A stretch of DNA of 64,000 nucleotides from Closterium sp. NIES-65 (taxonomy: Eukaryota; Streptophyta; Zygnematophyceae; Desmidiales; Closteriaceae), in contig CANXME010002486.1 in the NCBI GenBank assembly GCA_948144175.1, forward strand, positions 1,612,001-1,676,000, given 5' to 3'. A program made the translations under genes and the position numbers. Shown here piece by piece: positions 48,490 to 59,160 of this stretch (positions within the stretch are counted from its first letter, which is position 1; each line of letters starts with the position of its first letter). The notes beneath the pieces were generated by a model that worked only from the letters and a program-made list of their open reading frames with translations, was not told where the DNA came from and made no database searches.

Positions 48490-49334
48490 GACGCCCACGC
48501 CCATACACCCGCGACATCTACCGCAAGGAGATTGACAAAGGGTCTAAAGATCCTAACGCAGAGGGAGAGCTAAGCGTAAAGGAAGAGGAAGATAAGGCAA
48601 AGGCTGAAAAGAAGCAGAATCTGTACGAGGAACGCGTAGTGGCAGGATGGGATGAGGAGTCAGCACGACGTGGCGCGTGGGGAGACGACGATTACACGCC
48701 AGAAGAAGGCGCAACCTGGGGATCCGCCACTAGCGCTTCGGGCACCATTCAAGGATGGGTATCCAGCGCCAGCGGCATGGTTACCATAGGAGGATGGGGC
48801 ACTACAGAAACTGAGGAAGGAGAACTTACACAAGAAGAATTGGAGGAAGCCGAATGGGAGATGATAGCCGAGCGCGGAGAACAATCCCTACGAGTCGCCG
48901 TTCCGCTCGAACGACCCCCACGTACACGCTCACCTCCTCGCTCACCTTATCAATGGATCGATCCTTGGTCGGAGATTGAGGAGGGGAACGTGCCGCCAAC
49001 TCCTCTGAGTGACTCACTTGGACCAATCTCCCGCCCAGATCCATTTGCTCGCTGCATTGAGGGCACGAGGACACTGCTCAACATCATCCCCGACCACGAA
49101 TTGCTCGCATTCTACCTCACGACGGCACCTGCAAAAGGGAAGGCCGCAACAGAAGCAGAAACAGAGGAGCCGGACAACGAAGTAGAACCAGGAGAAGAGG
49201 AAGAACCCCCACTCCAGATTCTGCAAGAGACGGACGCGGAAGCAGCAGAGCATCATGCACGCTACATGCGCACCTCCGGCATCTGCGCCGAAGACGATCT
49301 CTGGCACCAGCGGCTCGGCCACCCCTCGCGCTAG
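48490..49334 (+). pseudogene. gag: C8 gag/protease-region remnant and pre-integrase motif
   Basis: One frame reads GKGRPRPYTRDIYRKEIDKG and EERVVAGWDEESARRGAWG, another from 48639 reads an acidic Trp/Gly/Glu-rich stretch (GGWGTTETEEGELTQEELEE) and ends EDDLWHQRLGHPSR with a stop, the start of the copia pre-integrase zinc motif. I see no DSGA protease motif or CCHC knuckle, so assignment to gag is by position. Confidence 0.6.
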
Positions 49335-50280
49335 ACTCTTGCTTACTGTCTCCGCGCCAAGGTTTTTCTCCTAGGAGCACTACTGCGCCCCGATGGCACG
49401 GAACCCCACAACACTACACACCCAATCACCTGCACCGTCTGCCCTACTGCTTCTCTTTCTCACAGGGCCTACCCCTCTCTGGAACCAAGCACCAACCGCT
49501 ACAAAAAGTTGCAAAAGGTGTACAACGATTTCATCGTTCTTACATGCGACGGCATCAACGGCGAAAAGTACACACTCACCTTTATCAACGCCTACTCACG
49601 CCATGTCTGGATCGCCAATGTTGACGCCCGCTTGAAGGCTCCATAATTTTTTCGTATCTGGCTCGCACATGCGCAACGACAATCGGGAAGGAAGTTGAAA
49701 ATCAGGCAGAGCGACGGGGCCAAGGAATTTCGCAGTTACGAACTGGAGAGTGTCTTCACTGAGAAAGGAATCAAGCATGAGATCTCTCTTCCCTACGCTC
49801 ACCAGCAGCAAGGCGTCACAGAAAGGGATAACCGCACCCTCATGACTAAAGTTTGCGCCCTCATGAATCCGTCCGACCTACCCAAGAAGTTCTGGCCTTA
49901 CGCCATGAACCACGCGGTGCGCCTGCACAACCTCCTCTCCACCACGGCCAACAAGGACAACCTTTCCCCACACATGAAGTGGACCGGCTCAAGGGGAGAC
50001 CCCTCCATGCTGAGGGTTTAGGGGTGCATGGTGCAGTATCGACCAACCTCAACCACAATTGGCAAGTTCGCTCACGCGCGCGCTGGGGAATTCATTTGGG
50101 GCTCAGTAACGAGTAAAAGGGTTGGCTCATCCTTGACATTGTCAGCAAAGAAATTGTGCCCGCGCGTGACGTTCTTTTCTACGAGTGAATCACCTTGAAG
50201 CAATGGATCGACGACGAACGCCGCAACGAGGCACGGGGCTACGTCAACAGCGGTCGCAGCTTCGCATCTCTAGACGATGA
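49335..50280 (+). pseudogene. pol: C8 integrase, broken
   Basis: Reads VYNDFIVLTCDGINGEKYTL, SRHVWIANVDARLK, a stop, LKIRQSDGAKEFRSYEL, EISLPYAHQQQGVTERDNRT and PKKFWPYAMNHAVRLHN. The third catalytic Glu is present in VTERDNR; the first Asp lies in LTCDGI. Stops occur at about 49644, 50020 and 50115, so the protein is not made in one piece. Confidence 0.8.
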
Positions 50281-52093
50281 GGCACCGTAACGACGCCGAC
50301 GAGCATCCCAACATACCGCCTTGCCCACGCAACGACGACGAAGACGATGACTGTGACAACGCTCCCGCGCCAGGACCTTCACGGCGCCAAGCCAAGCCAA
50401 GCACCACCTCACTCGGCTGCGAGAGCAGCGATGACGATGTGGTGGAAGTCACCACCACCACAGACACCACTAACATGTCCGGCCTACAGCTTCTCGGCCT
50501 GCACACGTCCGTCACTGCTCTCGCCGCGCTGACGAACCCAAGAACCCACGTCAGGCCCTCACCGGCCCTCACGCCAAGGAATGGCGTGCCGCCATGGATG
50601 CGGAGCTAAAGGTGCTGGAATCTCGCGACACATGGGTCCTAGTCGATCGTGCAGCAGTGAAGGGGAGGAGGATGCTCAGCAAAAAATGGGTTTTTCGCCT
50701 GAAGACTAACGCCGACGGTACCTTAGAGCGCTTCAAAGCACGATGGGCCGTACGCGGGTACGATCAGCGCCACGGCATCGACTTTGATCAAACCTTTGCT
50801 CTATGCAGCCGTCATACCTCGATCCGAATCCTACTCGCCATAGCCGCTGCTAAGCATCTGCCACTGCGATAGATCGACGTGAAGAACGCGTTCTTGTACG
50901 CGTTGGTGGATGCAACCATCTTCGTGGAGCAGCCACACACCTATTGGGAAGGAGATCCTAGGGTTTGCCAGCTGAAGAAATCCCTATACGGGGATAAAAC
51001 AGGCGCCCCGCCTCTAGCAGCAGCATCTGCACAAAATTCTTCTGGAAGTCGGTTTCAGGCAGCTACCGCACGACCCGAGAATATACCGCCTTCACTTCAG
51101 CGGTGATTACATTCTCCTGGCAGTCTATGTTGACGACCTGCTGTACATGGGCATCTACAACAAACTCCTTAACCAGTTCAAGGAGAATCTGGCGCAACGC
51201 GTTGACATTACCATCAACCACAACGTCTAGCAGTTTTTGGGCCTAAACATCACCTACGCGCCAAAAGCAATTCACCTGTCAGCCTCCAAGTTTGCAGAGC
51301 AGTTGGGAGAATCCTTCAACATTTCGTCCGCACCACTCTCAACTCCCTATCACAACCCCTGTACCAACTACAAACCGGACAACGAACCTCTGTCCCCTAC
51401 GGGACTTAAACTGTACAAGCAGCAACTGGGTTGCCTGCTGTTCGCATCTGTCACATGCTGACGCGACCTCTCATACATCGCTAGTCAACTGGCGCAGTAC
51501 TCTCGCAAACCAGTAACAGAGAACCAGCTGGACCTGGAGCACGCCTTGCATTACTTAACTTCTACACCTGACATCAGGCTCTCCTACTCTACACTGAAGA
51601 CAACCTCCTTCAACCTCAACGACTACGTGGACGCAGACCATGCTGCTGATTCTGTGAATCGACGGTCCCAAACCGGCTTTGTTTTCCGCCTACAACCAAC
51701 CGGACCAATCTCTTGGAACTCATAGAAGCAAGAATTGGTTGCCCTGTCATCGGCTGAAGTAGAATACTGTGACACCAGCAGTTCGCGAAGGCCTGTACCT
51801 GCAGGAACTGTTGCAGGAAGCAAAGATTCCAACTTCGCGAACAACCACGTCGACAACCAGAGTGCCATCAAAATCGCGAACAAGCCGGGTTTCGTAAACC
51901 GCACGAAGCACATTGCGCTTCGGTACTTTTTCGTCAAAGACGAAATTGACCGAGGGAATGTTGACCTCGCGTACTACCCAACCACCGAGATGGCAGCCCG
52001 TTTCCTCACCAAGCGACTGTCACGTCAGTAGTACAAACACTGCACTGACCTCACCGGAGTAGTCAAGAGAGTCAGCCCCTTGTGCGCCCAGGA
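50281..52093 (+). pseudogene. pol: C8 reverse transcriptase and RNase H, broken
   Basis: RT: MDAELKVLESRDTWVLV, KKWVFRLKTNADGTLERFKA, RQID-type DVKNAFLYALVD, LAVYVDDLLYMG (about 51115-51150). RNase H: NDYVDADHAAD, SVNRRSQTGFVF, ELVALSSAEVEY, HVDNQSAIKIANKP, TKRLSRQ. Stops at about 50870, 51229, 51459, 51722 and 52028 and a frame change near 51000. Catalytic residues are still legible. Confidence 0.83.
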
Positions 52094-52109
52094 ATGAAGG
52101 GGAGAGTTA

Positions 52110-52515
52110 TGATATGAAATCATATGAGAAGGCATTCATGTATGCTGCAGGAGCCGACTCTACCGAGTACGAAGTCGATGAGTCAGAAGAGTCGAAGCGA
52201 CGCAGCAACCGTCTAACCAAGACCGATGCAAGCAGAAACATTCAAAATGAAAAGAGTGGGAAAATGTTTGAAACTGGTTCCCGCGCCGCACGGTTTGAAC
52301 TCACTGCAATAAGAAAATGTACCCCTTATAGTACATGGCTAGCCTAGGTCATTTCGTATTCCCTTGTATTCTTATATAAACCCGATGTATGCATGCTTTT
52401 ATTACCTCAGTCATTTTACATTCACTCTGACCTGAGATTCACTACTTCCGCTGCAACACTACCCTTCGACCAACCCTGAGCGATCCTTCGCTAAGTCCCA
52501 CTTGGGATTGTAACA
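52110..52515 (+). repeat. C8 3' LTR (about 406 bp, edges approximate)
   Basis: Starts at or near TGATATGAAATC after the purine tract and ends GGATTGTAACA. A TATA-like CTTATATAAACC lies at about 52368. The partner LTR is not in the window, so the edges rest on TG...CA only. Confidence 0.6.
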
Positions 52516-52695
52516 ATAGTTAACACTAATATTTCAGCCTTTTATTGAAGTATACACTGAATGCACATTCCTTATCCTTTTTGGATAACGCCCGAGATTA
52601 CCAATACTCCAACAACAATATGTTGTTCAGCGTACAAACAGATTCTGGACAGCCAGGAGCGTCTCTGTTAATAGTGAATGTGTCGAAGTGTAAGG
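52516..52695 (+). other. Short unassigned interval between C8 and C9
   Basis: 180 bp. A plus-strand frame near 52625-52690 reads QTDSGQPGASLLIVN, which has the look of protein-coding DNA but is too short to assign. TAAGG at 52691-52695 would be the C9 target duplication. Confidence 0.35.
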
Positions 52696-52828
52696 TGTTG
52701 AGAGTAAAGGGAAGAAAAAGATGAGTTGATTATCGAGAGAGTTCGGTACAAGTAACAAACCTTATACCCTACATTGGCTACCCCACTACAGCCTACAAAT
52801 CATTGTAACATATACATATAGTTTGACA
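52696..52828 (-). repeat. C9 3' LTR (133 bp)
   Basis: TGTTGAGAGTAAAGG...TAGTTTGACA, next to the polypurine tract complement CACCCCCATAGGCAAAG. Confidence 0.9.
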
Positions 52829-53129
52829 CACCCCCATAGGCAAAGTGGGGGAGAACGAGGGATCACAAGAACTGTCAAGAAAAGCAAAGCAAGCTCGAGG
52901 TGGATCACAACGACACCACACATACCGAGCACAAGCAGAGGGCCACAAGGCCAGTTCACATGCAGAGGAATATATGCAACAGCTGCAGTACAGTGATTGC
53001 TACCTAGCAAGAGTAAGCATGCAGGTATATATATGTAGATCACTTTACAAGCAAAGTCCACAGCAAGTGAGGAAACGTAGGCACAAGGCCTAACAAAGTA
53101 CAAAAGCGCTGATGATCACCAGACAAAAG

Positions 53130-53729
53130 TGCCTTGGTGAATACATCCGCAGTGTTTGCCTGAGTGGCCACGTAAGCAAGACGAAGCTGACCACGCTGCT
53201 GCAACTCTCAAGCCAAGAAGTAACGCAGAGCGATGTGCTTCGTTCTGTGCTCCGGTCTGTGCTCTTGACACAAGGCGATGGCGGCCTTGTTGTCTACGTA
53301 CAGGACTAGAGGAGAACCAGGCTGCTCTCCCAAGTCGGTCAGCATGTAGGTGAGCCAGCGTAACTCATGTGCAGCCATGGCTGTGGCGTAGATCTCAGCC
53401 TCGCAACTGAAGCTGAGAACAGAAGACGAGCGTGTAGACCGCCAAGAAACAGAGCCGGAGCCAAGGCTGAAGGTGTTACCCTGTGACGTCCGCTGCGTAG
53501 CCAGGTCGTCAACCCAAGACGTGTCAGAGTGTCCAGTGAGGACAACGTCACCTCGTCCTCCAAGCACAAGCCCCATGCCAAATGAACTGCACAAGTAGCG
53601 CAGTACCCTCTTAGCAGCATCCATGTGCACCTTTCGGTGCCTACCAGGAGCCACGTAACAAGCCAGAAGGCCAAGGGGGTACGCAAGGTCAGGTCGAATG
53701 CAGGTCATCAGGTACATAAGGCAGCCCAC
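53130..53729 (-). pseudogene. pol: C9 pol: RNase H
   Basis: Reads LVGCLMYL-like MGCLMYLMTCIRPDLAYPL, then RNase H TGHSDTSWVDD, SCEAEIYATAMAAHELRW, YVDNKAAIALCQ and TKHIALRYFLA; a stop at 53208-53210 separates the last part, ELQQRGQLRLAYVA and ANTADVFTKAL. Catalytic acids are all present. A separate lesion (stop and frame change near 53815) cuts it from RT. Confidence 0.83.
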
Positions 53730-53959
53730 TAGCTCTGGGTACGGACCACTCGTCTCTACGGACTCGTCCGAAGGTGGAGTTGAGAGCGAGTGACCTGTAG
53801 CCAGAGGAGTGGACTATGCCGAGGACCAGGTGAAGCCGAAGTGCTGAAGGACCTGGTGCACCATGTGTGACTGAGTCAGTGTGATGGTGCGCCGTGCTCT
53901 GTCCCGGGTGATCTGCAAGCCAAGGTAATTGCACAACTCACCCAGGTCTGTGCACGTGT

Positions 53960-55140
53960 GTCTCTTCTACAGCTCCGACTTCACCAGGGCGAGAGCCTCA
54001 GTGTCAGAAGTGGCAAAGACAAAGTCGTCGATGTACACGAGGATGTAGAAGGGCGGCAACGAAGTGTCCGTGCGCAGAAACAGCGACGAATCAGCAGTGG
54101 AAGGGGCAAACCCAAGAGCCGCAAGTGTGGTCCTCAGTGTGTCGTGCCACTCACGAGATGCCTGACGGAGACCGTAGACTGACCAGCGGAGGCTCCACTG
54201 CGTACTAGGAGGTAATGATCCAGTGATGCCAGGTGGGCGGCGCAGCAAGATCTCCTCGTGCAGACTGCCATGTAAGAAGGCTGTGTTGAAGTCCAGAGAG
54301 TGAAGCTCATAGTCACGCTGAGCAGCAACGTGCAGCAGTACCCGAAGAGTGGTCATCTTCGGGGTGGGGGTGAAGGTCTGGAAGAAGTCAACTCCCTCTC
54401 GCTGACTGAAGCCTCTAGCAACGTAACGAGCCTTGAAGACAGGCGGAGAACCCGGCGGCCGCTTCACCCTGAAGATCCACATGCCATCGATGATGTTCAC
54501 ACCTCATCGACGTAAGTGCTTGTGGACTTCCACGATGCCATCTCTGCGTCCATGGCTATCTGCCACTGAGAGGAGTACTCACCGCGATCGCCTCAGCGTA
54601 AGAACACGGAGTCGGGATGTCTGGTGCATCCGGGTCTCCCTCAGGGACAAGCAGCATGGCCACGAGATGAGGCGCAGCGGCTACAAGACACTCAAATTCC
54701 TCCTGCCTGTCCTCAAGGACGTCCATGCAAGGAGCACACTCACCCCCGGCGGACGGAGGACAGACAGACTCAGACTCAGCAGCAAGACTAGCAGCGTAGT
54801 GTAGACGACAAGCAGCAGCAAAGTCAACAAGCTCAACGACTAAAGTAGACGCAGCAGTGGACTCAAACGAAGGGTCAGTGACAACAGTCGCAAGCACACG
54901 TGTGACACGAGCGCGGTCAGGCTCAGGTTCTGGAACGTCAGGCAGAGATGACGCAGGAGGGGACGGCAGGGGAACACGCTGCGGAGCAGAGGAAGGATGC
55001 AGGGCCATGAGGTGCGTGCCGGGGACAGCCGGCAGACGCTCACGAGGAACACGACGACCAGTGCGGACATTGCAAACAGGCGAGACAGGACGAGACGCAG
55101 GCGCACAACGCTCAGCAAGACCTCATGTCTGCTTAGTGTA
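53960..55140 (-). pseudogene. pol: C9 pol: reverse transcriptase
   Basis: 54556-55008 carries DPSFESTAASTLVVELVDFA and EDRQEEFECLVAAAPHLVA; a short deletion near 54500-54510 removes part of PPPGANI; 53967-54500 carries GMWIFRVKRPPGSPPVFKAR, SLDFNTAFLHG and the catalytic ILVYIDDFVFATSD (YIDD). The frame is lost near 53968. The family text is about 75% like C6. Confidence 0.83.
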
Positions 55141-55209
55141 AGGAGAAGGAGCAGGCAGCGGTGAGCGAGGTTGTAACGGAAGACCAGTAGAAGAGGAGAG
55201 GCTAAGAAC

Positions 55210-55810
55210 CTAGTGAAGTACGAAGTCAGGCGGTGGCAAAGACCAAGGTGACGGAAGAGCGAAGAACAGTCGCGGCTGTGCAGTGCCACTAGCACAAGTA
55301 GCTCCAGCACCTCCAGCAGGTCCAGAACCTCCAGCTCCAGCGCCTCCAGCGCGAGCACCTCCAGCAGCTCCAAAACCTCCAGCGCCATCACCTCCTGTAC
55401 CAGCACCTCCTGGAGCTCCAGAACCTCCAGCTCTAGCGCCAGGACCTCCAACAGCTCCACAACCTCCAGCGCCAGCACCTCCAGTACCAGCACCACCTGC
55501 AGCAGCACCCCCAGAACCGGCACCTCCAGCCCCAGGTTCTCCAGCCTCAGTGTCTCCAACAGCAGCACCCTCAGAGCCGGCACCTCCAGCTCCAGGGTCT
55601 CCAACCTCAGGGTCGACAGCAACACCTCCAGGTCTAGTAGTGCCTCCAGCCCCAGCAACTCCAGTACCTCCATTACGAGCACCTTCGGGACCAGCGGCTC
55701 TAGTAACTCCAGTAGAAACACCTCTAGTAGCAGAGTCACCAGCTCCAGTGCCTCCAACTCCAGCGCCTCCCACAGCAGGGCCCCTAGCTCCAGCATCGCG
55801 ACCCTGACGG
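55210..55810 (-). pseudogene. pol: C9 pol: Gly/Ala-rich linker
   Basis: The frame at 55210-55773 reads GGAGSGGAAAGGAGTGGAG-type repeats encoded by 9-bp CTCCAGCNC units. It corresponds to the GAEPGGA linker in C6, between integrase and RT. STQQLREW occurs at its upstream border (about 55830). Confidence 0.65.
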
Positions 55811-55818
55811 CCAACGTA

Positions 55819-56980
55819 CTACTCCCGCAGCTGCTGTGTGGAGAGAGGGAGACGCCGACAAGAGTGCTGCGGCGAGGCACCAGCGGAGCGACTACGAAGA
55901 CGGCCGCTCCAAGGAGACTGCTCACCAGACGCCTCAGTGCCCTTAGGCGCAGCACCCCCAGACTCTTTACCCCCAAGCTCAGCACCCCCAGACTCCTCAC
56001 GCCCAGGCTCAGCACCTCCAGGCTCCACACCCTCAGGCTCAGCACCCCTAGAAGCAGCACCCCGAGTAGGACCACCCCCAGCAGGACCTGAGTCACCAGT
56101 GACCTCAACCGGCTCAGCCAAGGGAGGAGGGTCTACCTGAGACACACCTGAAGGAGCAGGACCTGGAGCGGGGAGGGGGTCTACCTGGGGAGAACCTGGA
56201 GTGAGAAAGAGCGGCGGGGGGGGGAAGAGGGGTAGTGCGGTAGGCAAAGAGACGATAAAAGGGGACCGACTCGTCAAAGGAGACTTCCTGAGACGCAAAG
56301 ACACGGCGCAAGGCGAGGTCGTAAAACTGCCAGCCATGCGCATCAGGGGGAAAGCCAAGGAAGACGCAAAAAATGGCGCGAGCGAAGAGCTTGTCTGCAG
56401 CGGTATCGCGGACGAAGGCACAAGCACCCCAGACCCGGAATCGCGACGCATCGCCAACCTCCCCCGTCCAACGTTGTGTGGGCGAAGTCTCCGGCACGGA
56501 AACATAAGGCCAGAGGTTGAGTTGATGCGCAGCGTAGCGTACCGCAAACGGCCACAGAAAATGGGGAGCAGCCGCATGGATCAAGGAGGTGCAAACGACC
56601 TCCATGACTACGCCAATGCGGCGCTCAGCAACCCCATTCTGCTGTGGAGAGGCCGGAAGCGTGAACGACTGGCGGATGCCCTGCTCCTCACAGAAGGCTC
56701 GCAAGAGGTCGGAGGTGAACTCACCACCTCTATCAGAGTGCAGACGCAGGACAGGAAAGTCCGACCCGAACCGCTCGCGGAGCTGGAGACTAACAGCGCG
56801 GATCCAAGGGATCAAAGCAGCAAGGACATCCCCCTTGCGCTGCAAGGCGAAGACCGTCGTGTAACGCGTGTAGTTGTCGACTACCAGCAGGAAGTACCGC
56901 TCGCGGCCCTGCCCCTAGACGCGGGCTGGGCCCCACACGTCTAGGTGGAGAGTCTGCAGTGGAGCCTCTGTCGGAGGGAA
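55819..56980 (-). pseudogene. pol: C9 pol: integrase, cut by N2
   Basis: 56114-56845 reads LRERFGSDFPVLRLHSDRGG, LPASPQQNGVAERRIGVVME, AAPHFLWPFAVRYAAHQLNL and FLGFPPDAHGWQFYDLA. The second Asp and the Glu of the DDE triad are in view; the first (DVWGP) lies near 56930. N2 interrupts FPPTEAPLQ: joining 58961 to 56984 across one duplication restores HSSSFPPTEAP in frame. Confidence 0.85.
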
Positions 56981-56984
56981 TGAA

Positions 56985-57201
56985 TGTCAAACATACTAGC
57001 AGTAGGACCTAGGCTTAGTAGCCTAGGCCACAGTAGGACTACAAAGGATGCGCCAAGTACGAGCGAGAGTTGTGTGCACGAACAGAAATGAGGAAGGGAT
57101 GATTGGACTAGCAAGCAGCAGGATACAAATAGCAAACCCTAAGGGGCTGTACTCACTATTGAGTACCCCACTGCAGGCTACACAAACAACATATTCTGAC
57201 G
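56985..57201 (-). repeat. N2 3' LTR
   Basis: TGTCAAACATAC...ATTCTGACG; contains the family core GAGTACCCCACTGCAGGCTACA. Confidence 0.88.
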
Positions 57202-58039
57202 CACCCCCATAGCCAAAGTGGGGTGTAATCAGCATAATGAGCAGTCATAGCAATAGTTCACAATTAATGAGCAGAGCTAGAGGCAGTCACAGAGGGCAAG
57301 TGAGGAGGAGGAGGGACTGCGAAAGGAGAGAAGATGGGAGGCGACGACTAAAGCTACAGACACACGGGCAACAGGAGTGCGCACTTAGTGGCTACCGGCG
57401 ACTAGTGCCCCGGATTACAGGAGTAACAGGCTCTGCGGCTGCGACAAGCTGAAGGAGCAACGGACCCACGAGCGACAGGTGCAGCAAGCTCTCTGAGCTA
57501 GCGGCGGCCACTAGAGCCCCGGACTACAGGCGCTGCGGACGACACGACGACAGCCTCCACTCAACCTCCTCCAGCTGTCCCACACCCCCCCCCACACACC
57601 CCCTGCTGCACCCCTAGCTCCACTCCCACATCACCCCCTTAGCTCCACTCCTCGCGGCTCCCACACCTCCACCCTCCTCAGCAACAGCTGCAGCAGTGGG
57701 AGACGAAAAAAGGAGGAGGGGAAAGGGAAGGGGAGCACCCACACCTCGCACCCCCATGCTCGCCACCCCACACCCCCACCACCGTGGAACGCACGGCAGA
57801 ATGGGAGCAATGGGCAGCACGGGGGGGGGGGGGGACGGGACGGGCTGCAGGGACGGGCCGCGGGCTGCTGCAGGGGCAGCTGGCGCGGGTCCTGGGGCGG
57901 CTGCTGCAGGCACGGGCTGCTCCAGGGGCGGCTGCTGCAGGTGCGGGCTGGTCCTGGGGCGGTTGCTGCAGACACGGGCTGCTCCATGGGCGGCTCCAGG
58001 GGCGGCCGCTGCAGGTGAAAGGTAGGAGGAAGGGGGGGG

Positions 58040-58590
58040 GGAAGAGCGCGGCCCCCAGGGCGCCCCGACGGGCGACGAGAAAGGGAGCCGCGCGGCCCCC
58101 CAGGGCCGCCGCGACGGGCGACGGGAAGGGCGTCGCGCGGGCCCCCAGAGCCGTCGCGACGGGCGACGAGAAGGGCGTCGCGCGGGCCCCTAGAGCCGCC
58201 GCGACGGGCGACGGGAAGGGCGCCGCGCGAGCCCCTCCGGAGCACCACGACGGGCGACGGGAAGGGGAGGTCGCGCGGCCCCCGTGGTCGCCACGACGGG
58301 CAACGGAAGAGGACCGCGCGCGGGCCCCCTTGGTCGCCACGACGGACGACGGGAGGGGGGGCCACGCGGGCCCCCGTGGTCGCCACGACGGACGACGAGA
58401 GGGGAGGCCGCGCGGGCCCCCGTGGTCGCCACGACGGACGACAAGAGGGGAGGCCGCGTGGGCCCCCGTGGCCGCCACGACGGACGACGGGAGGGGAGGC
58501 CGCGCGGGCCCCCATGGTCGCCACGACGGATGACGGGAGGGGAGGCCGCGCGGACCCCCGAGGGCACCACGACGGGCGTCACGGAGGGGT
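58040..58590 (-). repeat. N2 internal minisatellite, about 45-46-bp unit
   Basis: About 11 units of the type GGTCGCCACGACGGACGACG...GAGGCCGCGCGGGCCCCCGT, spaced 45-47 bp (for example starts at 58286, 58332, 58378, 58423). The near-multiple-of-three period keeps open frames on both strands, which explains the Pro/Arg-rich ORFs of 300-400 codons here. Confidence 0.85.
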
Positions 58591-58738
58591 AAGCCGCCAC
58601 GCGCCCCGAGCGCGCGGCGGGCAGAAACCCTAATTTTGGCGCCGCGCACCACGGGGCGCGCGGCGGACAGTACGGCAGCGGAAGCAGGTGGTGGGCCCAT
58701 ACACAGGAAGGCGGCAGACATGCCGCCCTCTGATACCA

Positions 58739-58955
58739 TGTCAAACATACTAGCAGTAGGACCTAGGCTTAGTAGCCTAGGCCACAGTAGGACTACAAAG
58801 GAGGCGCCAAGTACGAGCGAGAGTTGTGTGCACGAACAGAAATGAGGAAGGGATGATTGGACTAGCAAGCAGCAGGATACAAATAACAAACCCTAAGGGG
58901 CTGTACTCACTATTGAGTACCCCACTGCAGGCTACACAAACAACATATTCTTACA
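58739..58955 (-). repeat. N2 5' LTR
   Basis: TGTCAAACATAC...ATTCTTACA, directly after the primer-site ATACCA. Confidence 0.88.
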
Positions 58956-58960
58956 ATGAG

Positions 58961-59160
58961 GAGGAGTGAGGAGCGGTGCGCTGCCGCCCCTCGACGCAAG
59001 GAATGCAGGGCAGCGCAGGCGAGGGAGGGACGGAGGGCAGAGACCTGGGATGACCAGAAACCAGGTTGCGAGAGTGCATGCCACGCAGGCGGGGCAGGGA
59101 GGGGTGACCAAGGCGGTGGTGCCAAAGGAGATTCTGGTGCGACACGCGGCGACACTCACA
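58961..59160 (-). pseudogene. pol: C9 pre-integrase zinc region
   Basis: The minus strand reads VSHQNLLWHHRLGHPSLP, RGMHSRNLVSGHPRSL and CIPCVEGRQRTAPHSSS (H, H, C, C), the zinc-binding start of integrase. It is separated from the protease frame by a stop at 59161 and from the integrase core by N2. Confidence 0.85.

Larger units (their letters stand above)
48347..52515 (+). mobile_element. C8: decayed Ty1/copia element, relative of C2
   Basis: Plus strand: acidic gag-like region, pre-integrase zinc motif, integrase, reverse transcriptase, RNase H, polypurine tract (AATGAAGGGGAG, about 52093-52104) and 3' LTR. It shares TKHIALRYFFVKDEID and GFVNR with C2. No 5' LTR is visible; the left end merges with the G1 LTR. 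Confidence 0.8.
56985..58955 (-). mobile_element. N2: 1.97-kb non-autonomous copia-like LTR element inside C9
   Basis: LTRs 56985-57201 and 58739-58955 (217 bp each, about 4 differences). Flanks ATGAA (56980-56984) and ATGAG (58956-58960), one mismatch. Primer site TGGTATCAGAGGG next to 58739; polypurine tract complement CACCCCCATAGCC next to 57201. The internal region shares blocks with N1 and encodes no retrotransposon protein. Same family as N1, younger by LTR divergence. Confidence 0.88.

Noticed and set aside
48224..48535. 103-codon ORF spanning the G1 LTR and C8 start as a separate gene
   Set aside because: It crosses an LTR boundary and overlaps the C8 gag-like frame; composition is not protein-like.
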